From JAWPMT01 sp965267435 (GTDB lineage Bacteria; Bacteroidota; Bacteroidia; Cytophagales; Cyclobacteriaceae), in NCBI GenBank assembly GCA_965267435.1, contig OZ253960.1:3472001-3536000 (forward strand): a DNA stretch of 64,000 nucleotides, read 5' to 3'. The notes beneath the pieces are model-generated. The model saw only the letters and a program-made list of their open reading frames with translations, made no database searches and was not told the origin of the DNA. Positions 1 through 7,947 of the stretch are shown here, piece by piece. The first letter of the stretch is position 1; the number at the start of each line of letters is the position of its first letter. The position numbers and the translations under genes were made by a program.

Positions 1-69
1 TGAAGGTGAGCAACCAGCCACGGCCGCCGCCAACAGCGAAATCATAAATATCGATCGAATCGCGTGCAT
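1..69 (-). CDS. Lipoprotein, N-terminal fragment (runs off left edge)
   Basis: The minus strand from an ATG at 67-69 opens with a basic start (MHAIR), a hydrophobic stretch and then AVAGCS, a good lipobox with the cysteine near residue 18. Only about 23 codons lie inside the window, so the mature domain and function are unknown. It lies 64 bases downstream of the TetR gene on the same strand, so the two may be co-transcribed. TetR repressors are often next to envelope or efflux genes, which would fit a lipoprotein, but that is inference only. Confidence 0.55.
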   Translation of the reverse strand, partial: MHAIRSIFMISLLAAAVAGCSPS

Positions 70-132
70 TACTTTTTCTCCAAAATCTCGCCGGCGGTGC
101 GATTTCCAAAGGTAATGAACATCGATGAAAGC

Positions 133-699
133 TCATTTTCTTATGCCTCCCAGTAGGCACTGGACAAGGTACTTCTCAAGATCGAATGAATTCAGGTCTG
201 GATGACGGTCGTACCAGGCATAGAACCGCTGCAGTGAGGACAGGATAGAGAACAAAGCCAGATCGATGTTAACATCTTGCAGGGAACCCTCCTCTAACGC
301 GGTCTGGAGCAAATCACGAAAGGCGTTCTCATATTGGTCACGCATCTCTGCATATCGATCTTTTGGAGGCCCCTCCAGGTGACGCCACTCGACCACCATC
401 AGCGCCATCAAATCCGTGTGCTCAATGTTTAGTCGAACATGCAGGGCGATCAACTTTTCAATTTTTTGGATGGCCGTAAGGCTCGAGGCCTGCACCTCGC
501 TCATGCCTTCAACAAAAAGCTGCCCTCCCTGAAGAAGTAGTTCAGACAGCAACCCCTGCTTCGAAGATATGTGATTGTATAAGCTGGCGGCCTTCATGTC
601 GAGCTCGTCGGCAATGTCCTGCATGGACGTGGAGGCATAGCCCTTGTGTCTAAATAGCTGGACGCCGACGTCAAAAATCTGTTCGCGCTTAGATTTCAC
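133..699 (-). CDS. TetR/AcrR family transcriptional regulator
   Basis: The 188-residue length is normal for the family. Residues 1-50 form the typical TetR helix-turn-helix: REQIFDVGVQLF helix, GY.STSM.DIA turn, then the recognition helix ending in LYNHISSK. The rest is an all-helical ligand-binding region resembling the TetR_C domains found near fatty-acid or efflux genes. The start is GTG (697-699); no ATG lies before the DNA-binding helix. It probably represses itself and/or the downstream lipoprotein gene at 1-69. The ligand cannot be predicted. Confidence 0.88.
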   Translation of the reverse strand: MKSKREQIFDVGVQLFRHKGYASTSMQDIADELDMKAASLYNHISSKQGLLSELLLQGGQLFVEGMSEVQASSLTAIQKIEKLIALHVRLNIEHTDLMALMVVEWRHLEGPPKDRYAEMRDQYENAFRDLLQTALEEGSLQDVNIDLALFSILSSLQRFYAWYDRHPDLNSFDLEKYLVQCLLGGIRK

Positions 700-991
700 A
701 CGGTGAAGTTAATCAAGCATCAAAGACTTGATTGTACAACCAGTGCCATGAAACCAGACGAGTGACCGTCTATTGCCGTCAACTATTCTCCGGCGCTGCG
801 GCCTCCTCCACGATCAGATCATAAGGGTATTCGACCTTGGCGGTTGAGTAACTTCCCATGCCATATTGCCACAAGGCCGTATCCAGGCAGACTTTCAGTA
901 TGATCAACTTCCCATGCGGGCTGAAACACCCGTGTGGTGGGGGTTGTGCACGAAAACCCTATGAGGGCCCACATCCACAACCCCGGCCACT

Positions 992-2926
992 TCATTTGTC
1001 AAGGGAGTTGATCCATGCGGCGATCTTCAGCGCCTCCTCTTTGGGCACCTGTGGCATAGGTGCCATGGGTGTCGCGTACTCCGGCCAATTCTGCGGCTCG
1101 GGATTATAGATCAGTTCCACTATGCGCTCATCGGAGTAGTTCCTTTTAGAGACCGCCTCATAAGAAGGTCCCACAAGGCGCTGATCTTTCATGTGGCAAG
1201 CCAGGCAGGTGTTCTTCGCCAACAGGGGTTGTATCTCATCATCTGTCGGTGCCACCTTCGCGGGAGCTGCCGGCCGACGGGCAGTTTTCTTAGGAGTCGG
1301 CTTTCTCACGGAGCTGGACCGAAAGGTGGACAGCTCTGATGTTTCCAGCTTCTCTCCTTCGGGAATGTTGTTCAGCGTATAGTAGAAGGACTGGTGCAAC
1401 AAGTTCTCACCACTCTCTGCTTTGACACCAAACAGTGCCAACTCATGCACATGGTACTGCCGTAGATTGTCAGCCACCAATCTCAAGCTCATGCCGTCGT
1501 CACTGACTTTTACGCCCTTCAGTTTGACCTCTTCCAAATTCGTCTGTGGACTGCCGTACACCGCGTGGTATTTGTAGATGTAGCTCTTGCCGGTGTAGTT
1601 GTCGAGGTCTTCGGCGGACTTTTTATCGATGGGCTTCGTGAATGTCACTTCAAATCCGTCAGGCTGTGCCGTTACCGTCTTCATCTCGAAAGGCATTTTC
1701 CCGGTCCACGTCACAAACTGCAGCCCCGAGGTCTTCGGGCCGGCGGACCCCCAGCCACGGTTGGTCTCTCCGACGAATAACTTCCCGCTTCGATCCCATT
1801 CCAGTCTCAGCACGCCCGACTGAAAACCAGCACGGAAATCGAAAGCCACACCCTGGTACTGTCCGTTGATCTCTTCGAGCACTACACGCATGATCTTGCT
1901 CTGTCCCTGATCGCCGATGAAGATCTGCCCTTCAAAAGGTCCAAACGCTCCGCCAGTTTCATCCACAGTGACCTCACTGTTGGAGATCCCGAGAATTCCG
2001 TGCGGAAGAATGACTGCGGGCAATTGCAGTTCCGGGATCACCTCCTTCTTCTGATAGAGAAACGCGGGGTTTTCTTCATCCGCAATGTTTTCGGGCTTGA
2101 CATACGCCCCGTTGACGCGCACCTGCCGCATGTCGAGGTGTGTATAGAATTCTTCTTCCGATAGCTTAACAGGCGATTCTTCCCGCTGGGACCATCTCAG
2201 CCCTGCAGGGTGCCCAATGAAGGCTCCTTTTGGCACATGCCAAAGACCACCAGAGCCTATCCAGTCGCCTTGATTTTCTGTATAGAAAAGCTCACCATCG
2301 ATCAAGCCATATCCCGCTGGCGAACGTACGCCTGTAGCCCATGGCTGTATCTCTCCGTCTTTGCTGATCTTCAATATCCACCCTCTCCATGGTACCCGGC
2401 TTTCCCCTCTCCACCATTCCTCATTGCCAAAGGCTACGTTGGTGGTGACGAAGAACGACGTGTCTTCTGTGATCAATGGACCAAAGCTGTACTCATGATA
2501 GTGCCCGGAGACCGGCCAGGAAGTCACTGTCTCATAGACATCGGCGACCCGATCACCATTCGTATCCCGTAGTCTCGTCAGTTCACCCCTTTGCGAAGTG
2601 TAGAGGTCCCCGTCGAGGTACGCCAGACCCAAAGGCTCGTGAAGGCCCTGGGCAAACTGGTGAATAACAGGAGGTGTCCCCTCGGCCAGAGATGGATTGG
2701 CAACGATCCAAACGTCTCCGCGCCTCGTAGCTACCGCCATGGAGCCGTCCTGCATCAGCGCAAGCCCTCCTACTTCGAGCAGGATGTCCTCAGGGATGGG
2801 AACTGTCGTGATGCGATAGTATTCCTTCTCAGCCTCGTAAGACTGCGCGGTCGCGGTTCCTACCACCAGTATGGCCGCGATGATCATTGAAAGGGCTCTC
2901 ATTGTATCGTTTAATATTCTTGTCAT
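992..2926 (-). CDS. Secreted beta-propeller protein with C-terminal cytochrome c
   Basis: An exported protein of about 644 residues. Residues 1-30 are a signal peptide ending TATAQ. Residues 35-400 look like the PQQ/glucose-sorbosone-dehydrogenase-like propeller (GGLALMQDGSMAVATRRGD, EPLGLAYLDGDLY). A beta-rich middle follows, then an Ala/Pro/Lys linker (PKKTARRPAAP). The last 80 residues are a class I cytochrome c with the haem motif CLACH and a distal methionine region (PMAPMP). It likely oxidises a sugar or polyol in the periplasm and passes electrons to the haem. The ATG at 2924-2926 overlaps the stop of the upstream DUF1080 gene, indicating translational coupling; GTG at 2929 or ATG at 2902 are alternative starts. 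Confidence 0.8.
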   Translation of the reverse strand: MTRILNDTMRALSMIIAAILVVGTATAQSYEAEKEYYRITTVPIPEDILLEVGGLALMQDGSMAVATRRGDVWIVANPSLAEGTPPVIHQFAQGLHEPLGLAYLDGDLYTSQRGELTRLRDTNGDRVADVYETVTSWPVSGHYHEYSFGPLITEDTSFFVTTNVAFGNEEWWRGESRVPWRGWILKISKDGEIQPWATGVRSPAGYGLIDGELFYTENQGDWIGSGGLWHVPKGAFIGHPAGLRWSQREESPVKLSEEEFYTHLDMRQVRVNGAYVKPENIADEENPAFLYQKKEVIPELQLPAVILPHGILGISNSEVTVDETGGAFGPFEGQIFIGDQGQSKIMRVVLEEINGQYQGVAFDFRAGFQSGVLRLEWDRSGKLFVGETNRGWGSAGPKTSGLQFVTWTGKMPFEMKTVTAQPDGFEVTFTKPIDKKSAEDLDNYTGKSYIYKYHAVYGSPQTNLEEVKLKGVKVSDDGMSLRLVADNLRQYHVHELALFGVKAESGENLLHQSFYYTLNNIPEGEKLETSELSTFRSSSVRKPTPKKTARRPAAPAKVAPTDDEIQPLLAKNTCLACHMKDQRLVGPSYEAVSKRNYSDERIVELIYNPEPQNWPEYATPMAPMPQVPKEEALKIAAWINSLDK

Positions 2927-4821
2927 CACCAGATTATTTCGTAGTTCACCTCTGTGCCCGTGACAGGCAGTACCAATTCTTGTTTGCCATCTACCTCACG
3001 AACCATCGCATTGCCACCGGAAAGGACATTGATGTAGAAAGACCGATCGCCAATAGCATACGAGCCATCAGGCATAGTGAGCACATCACCTTCTGCCAAT
3101 TTCAAGTACCAGTTGGCCAGTCCCCCTTGTGAAAAGGTGACCTTTCTGCTGAGGTATCTTCCCTCGGCATCAGGCGTCAACATATCCTGCACTTCCACAC
3201 CCTTGTACGTGTGCCTGAAGATGGGAAGACCGGTCCCCGCATCGATCTGGTAGCCTCGCTCCTGAAATTCATCTTTCTCCTCGGGTGTCGGAAACGGGGT
3301 ATTGGCATCGGCCAATTCAGCGAAGGACAAAGACAGGTTGTTCCACAACACGGAGCCTTGCGGACGGAAAGAGCCGTTGCCACGATTGTGCCACATAGGG
3401 GTCGCATCGACGAAATTTCCTCGCCATGCAGCCACCCAATTGGCGCGTGAATGATCATAGACGAAGTTCACCTGGTTCGGATGACCTACGCCAACAGTAT
3501 GGGTGAGCTTTTCTCCACTGTCATGCCAGATAAAGGCACGCAGGATCCTGGGCTTGGCCTTGGGGTTGATCAGAATAGGTGAAACAAAGTCTTCTGACAA
3601 AGGATAAGAGTCATAGTGGTGAAACTTCTTCACATCCGTTGTCGGAGCATTTACGAACAGTCCCAACCTCGGTGCGTGCCATGGAGCGCTCTTGATGTTC
3701 GTAAGTTCGAAATCGTAGGAGCCTTTCTTCAGTGCCACTGTTTTTGAGGGTGCGGATCTGGCTGCATTTGAATTCACTTCAAGGACTGCCGAGCCATTGA
3801 CCATCAACCGCATCCCGCCGGTGAAGCCCGTGCGAAAGGTGTAATCCGCATCTTCTGGGATATTGATCTTGCCGGCATAGATGATTCCGTAAGCATCCTC
3901 CTCGTCCACTGTCAAAATATCTATCTGCGTGGCCTCACCCTCGGACTCTGGCGTCAACTCGTTAAGCTCCCCGAGGTTTTTGAATGCCCCTTTGTAGACC
4001 GCGTACTTCAGGTCAGACAAGGTTACCATTGACTCTTCCAGGGATGTGTATTGGATATTTTTGAATGCCACAGGACCATGATCCCCTTGGATCATGAGCG
4101 GTCCGCGAGCCGCTTCATCCTTCGAAATAGGCCCACCGGTAGGCAATACGACTTCCACATTATTGTGGACACGGACGCCATTGATCTCGACAAACTCGAA
4201 CCTCGCATTGGCGGTCTTGTTTCCGGCATCATCAAAGCGTGGTGCTCGGAAGCGTATCTTCATATGCTGCCACAGGCCAGGTGCCTTCGCCGGGTTGCTT
4301 GTGGGGGGTACACCTTTCAGCATTAATGAAGGTTCTGTTTCCCAGTTGCGGTAGATACCGCCAAGGTCTCCATACCTAGGCTGCTTCACGCCCCAGCTGT
4401 CGAGCAGCTGCACTTCATATCGCCCTTGCAAGTAGATCCCCGAATTGGAGCCTTTGGGGATCATCACATCCAGCTCTAACTCAATGTCGCCATGCTCCCA
4501 GTTCGAAACCAGGTTGTCCCTGATGACATCGTCATTCATATTGAGGAGAATGCCCGTGCCCGCTGTAAACGTCACTGCCTTTCGAGTGGGCGTTTCCGGC
4601 TCATTCTTCTTTTTCTTTTTCTTCTTCTTGCCCGTCGGCTCTGGTGCCTCTTCGTGGTGGATATCCAGTGTGCGATCCATGATGACGTCACCCACAATTT
4701 GCCAGTTGCCGGCTTGCTCTCTGAAGCTGCTCATGTCCTCCAATGGGACTTGGGTTTGTCCCACCGACTGAACCGAGAACAGCAAACTGGCCGAGATAAG
4801 GATAAGGATGTGCTTTTTCAA
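2926..4821 (-). CDS. DUF1080 (3-keto-disaccharide hydrolase-like) protein with PA14-like domain
   Basis: An exported protein of 631 aa with a signal peptide ending SVGQTQ. Residues 60-265 match the DUF1080/LamG-like pattern (GSNSGIYLQGRYEVQLLDS, GLWQHMKIRFRAP, ARFEFVEINGVRVHNNVE). Residues 280-400 resemble a PA14 domain (AGKINIPEDADYTFRTG, RLMVNGSAVLE). The C-terminal part is unassigned. DUF1080 proteins are known from carbohydrate utilisation as concanavalin-like folds, some of them 3-keto-glycoside hydrolases. An eight-lysine run follows residue 63. The gene lies between a quinoprotein dehydrogenase and a cytochrome c protein on the same strand, which suggests a sugar-oxidation unit in which it could process the oxidised sugar. 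Confidence 0.78.
   Translation of the reverse strand: MKKHILILISASLLFSVQSVGQTQVPLEDMSSFREQAGNWQIVGDVIMDRTLDIHHEEAPEPTGKKKKKKKKNEPETPTRKAVTFTAGTGILLNMNDDVIRDNLVSNWEHGDIELELDVMIPKGSNSGIYLQGRYEVQLLDSWGVKQPRYGDLGGIYRNWETEPSLMLKGVPPTSNPAKAPGLWQHMKIRFRAPRFDDAGNKTANARFEFVEINGVRVHNNVEVVLPTGGPISKDEAARGPLMIQGDHGPVAFKNIQYTSLEESMVTLSDLKYAVYKGAFKNLGELNELTPESEGEATQIDILTVDEEDAYGIIYAGKINIPEDADYTFRTGFTGGMRLMVNGSAVLEVNSNAARSAPSKTVALKKGSYDFELTNIKSAPWHAPRLGLFVNAPTTDVKKFHHYDSYPLSEDFVSPILINPKAKPRILRAFIWHDSGEKLTHTVGVGHPNQVNFVYDHSRANWVAAWRGNFVDATPMWHNRGNGSFRPQGSVLWNNLSLSFAELADANTPFPTPEEKDEFQERGYQIDAGTGLPIFRHTYKGVEVQDMLTPDAEGRYLSRKVTFSQGGLANWYLKLAEGDVLTMPDGSYAIGDRSFYINVLSGGNAMVREVDGKQELVLPVTGTEVNYEIIW
4607..4634. repeat. 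Low-complexity TTC/TTT tract encoding poly-lysine
   Basis: A pyrimidine-only run on the plus strand gives AAG/AAA codons on the minus strand and eight consecutive lysines inside the DUF1080 protein. Such a tract may slip during replication and could change reading frame or lysine number. Confidence 0.7.
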
Positions 4822-4928
4822 GGTTTGAGTTTTTTAATAGCCACTGCTCCAGTTGGGAGCAAAACATCGTGAATTTAATACAGGTGGCCGATTTCGAAGG
4901 CCACAAAAACAGGAACGGTTGGAAAAGC

Positions 4929-7091
4929 TTATGGCAGCGAGTAAGCGATGTAGCTGTCACCGGATTTCGTTCCCAACTTGCCTCCACCGGCAGCTATCAC
5001 TACGTACTGCTTGCCATCCACCATGTAGGTGGCGGGCGTGGCGTATCCTGCCGCCGGAAGCTGCGTTTCCCAAAGGAGCTCCCCGGAGTGCCGGTCAAAT
5101 GCTCTGAACTTCTCATCCAATGTCCCAGCGATGAATAAGAGGTCTCCTTCCGTAACCACAGGGCCGCCATAACTTTCCGTCCCCGTCGTTGGCACTCCCC
5201 GTTTTGCGAGCTCCGGGTACTCTCCCAATCTGATCGTCCATAGGTATTCGCCCGTATTGAGGTCAATGGCATTGAGGGTACCCCATGGCGGTTTGATACC
5301 GGGAAAACCCTCGTGGTCAAAAAGCTTGTTATAACCTGTAAAGCTGTAGGGAATCTGCGACTCTTCGCCAGAGGATCTTGTCGTGGCCCAATTCATAGTC
5401 CGGATCCTCTCCTCCCCATAGAGAAAGTCCATTAGGCTTTGTAATTCGCCCTCAGAAATTTGGCCAAACCCGGGCATGCGACCCTTGCCATTCTTGATAA
5501 ATGCAAGTGTTTCCTCTCGGGTCAATTTATCTTTCAAACCCACCAACCCAGGAAAAACGTGTTGTTGGCCTTCCAAATTACTCCCGTGGCAAGCCGCGCA
5601 GTTTTTGGCATAAGACAATCGACCGGGAGTTGAGATAGCGGTGCCCTCATTGTCAAGTTCTATCATCTGATGGAACCAGGCCATTTCTGAGGCATTAATG
5701 TACAATACTCCTTCTGTCGGATGTACAGCGGCACCTCCCCAGTCGGCGCCCCCATCAAAGCCGGGAAATACCACGGTACCCTCGATGCTAGGTGGTGTGT
5801 ATTTATGACCGAAATTGGCATTCGCCAATCGGTTCTTAACGAATTCCGTTGCTTCTGGCGAAATATCCGTGATCAAGTCTTCCGTGAACTGTTGCCGAAC
5901 GAAGGGCTCGGGCTTCAAAGGATGGGGCTGTGTGAGAGCGGTTTTCTCGTTCTTCAGTTCTGAAGCCGGAACGAGCCACTCCTCGATCGGAAAGAGTGGT
6001 TTGCCCGTCTCGCGGTCGAAAAGAAATATCACTCCGTGCTTAGTGACCTGAGCGACTGCATCGATGTACTTGCCCTCATGTTTCACGGTCAAAAGACTGG
6101 GTTGAGATGCAAGGTCCCGGTCCCATACATCGTGGTGTACTGTTTGGAAGTGCCAAATTCGCTCCCCTGTCGATGCATTGAGGGCAACCAGGGAGTTGCC
6201 AAAAAGATTATCCCCATGGCGATTGCCACCATGAAAATCAAAGGAGGGTGAACCCGTGGGGGCATAAACAATTCCCCGCTCAGTATCGATACTAAAGCCT
6301 ACCCAGGCATTGGCCCCTCCAACCTCCTGCCATGCATCTTCCGGCCAGGTGTGGTGTCCATACTCCTCAGGGTGCGGGATCGTGTGAAAGATCCATTTTC
6401 GTTCGCCAGTCCTTACATCGAATGCGCGGATGTGTCCGGGTGCGGCCTTTTGCCCCTCTGATACGCGAGAACCCAGTATCAGCAAATTCTTAAAGATGCT
6501 TCCCGGTGTCGTGGCAATCACATCATACCCGGTTACATCTCGGTCCAAACCGTTATGGAGGTCTACACGTCCATTATCCCCAAAATCCGAAACAGGGCTA
6601 CCGGTTTTGGCATTCAGCGCATAGAGGAATGATCCCGCGGTGAATAGGATCCGCTCATCGCCCTGGCCATCTGACCAGAAGACTACTCCCCTGTTGACTC
6701 CTGAAGCGGGACCCCCATTGAAAGGGTCAAAAGTCCAATAGCGCTCACCGGTGGCAGCATTCAGCGCGAAGACTTTCGTCTGTGGAGAGGTAGCATAGAG
6801 CGTGCTTCCGATGATGATGGGGTTGCACTGGATCTGTGAACGCTGATCATGGTCGCCAGTCTGATACGTCCATGCGACCTCTAGTCGCGCGACATTGTCT
6901 CTGTTGATCTGTGACAGAGTAGAGAAGTGACTGGATGTCGGGTCTCCATGGTACACTTCCCAGGTTTCGAAAGCGGGATTCTCAAAGACACTCTGTGGCT
7001 CCGTGGATGACCCACAACTCAGTGCGACTGATAGCACAGCCAATAGCGCCAGGAAGCGAAGCTGTTTGTCGATGGTTCTTCTGATTTTCAT
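4929..7091 (-). CDS. PQQ-dependent dehydrogenase (quinoprotein) with inserted cytochrome c domain, lipoprotein
   Basis: The chosen start is ATG 7089-7091, because it is followed directly by a lipoprotein signal (LAVLSVALSCGSS); the frame stays open to 7217 but gives an unlikely N-terminus. The 720-residue protein has the PQQ propeller repeats of membrane glucose and alcohol dehydrogenases: VAWTYQTGD, RYWTFDPF, GERKWIFHT, GERIWHFQTVHHDVWDRDLAS, GGADWGGAAVHP. A cytochrome c insert near residue 500 carries CAACHGSN and the methionine motif GRMPGFG. It likely oxidises an aldose or alcohol in the periplasm and reduces the respiratory chain. The DUF1080 gene follows after about 107 bases. Confidence 0.9.
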   Translation of the reverse strand: MKIRRTIDKQLRFLALLAVLSVALSCGSSTEPQSVFENPAFETWEVYHGDPTSSHFSTLSQINRDNVARLEVAWTYQTGDHDQRSQIQCNPIIIGSTLYATSPQTKVFALNAATGERYWTFDPFNGGPASGVNRGVVFWSDGQGDERILFTAGSFLYALNAKTGSPVSDFGDNGRVDLHNGLDRDVTGYDVIATTPGSIFKNLLILGSRVSEGQKAAPGHIRAFDVRTGERKWIFHTIPHPEEYGHHTWPEDAWQEVGGANAWVGFSIDTERGIVYAPTGSPSFDFHGGNRHGDNLFGNSLVALNASTGERIWHFQTVHHDVWDRDLASQPSLLTVKHEGKYIDAVAQVTKHGVIFLFDRETGKPLFPIEEWLVPASELKNEKTALTQPHPLKPEPFVRQQFTEDLITDISPEATEFVKNRLANANFGHKYTPPSIEGTVVFPGFDGGADWGGAAVHPTEGVLYINASEMAWFHQMIELDNEGTAISTPGRLSYAKNCAACHGSNLEGQQHVFPGLVGLKDKLTREETLAFIKNGKGRMPGFGQISEGELQSLMDFLYGEERIRTMNWATTRSSGEESQIPYSFTGYNKLFDHEGFPGIKPPWGTLNAIDLNTGEYLWTIRLGEYPELAKRGVPTTGTESYGGPVVTEGDLLFIAGTLDEKFRAFDRHSGELLWETQLPAAGYATPATYMVDGKQYVVIAAGGGKLGTKSGDSYIAYSLP

Positions 7092-7436
7092 TTCTGACTG
7101 GGTAAGTAAGGACCGACATTCCACAACCCCAACATGACCTTTCATGCCCGCTTGGCTCTCACTATTGCCGCTGGGCCTTCCCCTCTTCCACGATCCCGAA
7201 GGAAAAGATACGCCCAAATCCTATTCTTTTGGCGGGTTTCGGCTTGATCTCCACTCTCAGCTACGCACCTCAGGCGAGGGCTCCGACTCACCAGCGGGGA
7301 ACGCATCTCTCTGATTTTCATGGATTTCCGAAGCCAGACTGTTTCACGCCTCTAAAGTTCCCATTCAGCGTTTGCAGCCTTTCGGTTGGCATTTTTCCTA
7401 GTAGATTATCAATAGAATCAGCATTGGACCAAGATC
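7092..7436. other. Intergenic region with nothing recognised
   Basis: It lies between divergently transcribed genes and must contain the promoters of the quinoprotein gene and of the small secreted protein. I see no convincing TTG-N19-TAnnTTTG match, structured RNA or reading frame. Confidence 0.4.
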
Positions 7437-7913
7437 ATGAACCAGCCCCACTTCAGATCTGCTTTCTGCCTGTTCCTGGTATTTCTCACCACGGCCGGCA
7501 TAGCGCAAACATCATCTTCACCCATTTACAGCTTTACGGGCTACTACGAGTCCGTACAGGGAACCCTATCCTATTACCCGTCTACGGTCCACTGGTCTTA
7601 TTTATATCAGGATGATGGCCAGTCTATCCAGGGTCTTAGGATCAATATGCCCCATGAAGGCCTCTCTAAAGACTATGATATCTCGGAACTTTGGGGAAAC
7701 GATAGGGGCATCATATTCATCTGCGGGGACCTGACCATTCTCGTGATTAAGGAGCATGGGAGCAACTCTCCGAATACACCACTGATCACAATATCCAAAA
7801 CCTCCGAGCTGCAGAAGCCCCCGGGAAGAAGGTCCTACTTTCGCTATTACACGATGGACCACTCCTTTGAGCCTGCAGCTATGGCAGGTGTCCAATCTCC
7901 CTATGGAAACTAG
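7437..7913 (+). CDS. Small secreted protein, paralogue of the 10627-11103 product
   Basis: 158 residues with a signal peptide ending AGIAQ. The mature part has two recognisable blocks: FTGYYESVQGTLSYYPS.V.W at residues 35-55 and LITISKTSEL near 120. The same blocks occur in the protein encoded at 10627-11103, which also has 158 residues, so the two are paralogues. No known domain or enzyme motif is visible. The genes flank an FtsX-type permease gene in the opposite orientation. Confidence 0.7.
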   Translation: MNQPHFRSAFCLFLVFLTTAGIAQTSSSPIYSFTGYYESVQGTLSYYPSTVHWSYLYQDDGQSIQGLRINMPHEGLSKDYDISELWGNDRGIIFICGDLTILVIKEHGSNSPNTPLITISKTSELQKPPGRRSYFRYYTMDHSFEPAAMAGVQSPYGN

Positions 7914-7947
7914 GCCGCCCCGCCGGTTTCCTATCTAGCCGTCTTTT

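Noticed and set aside
779..990. Possible short minus-strand frame downstream of the 992-2926 gene
   Set aside because: Two different frames look equally coding-like, neither has a good start, and no family is seen. The 292-base stretch is left as unassigned intergenic sequence.
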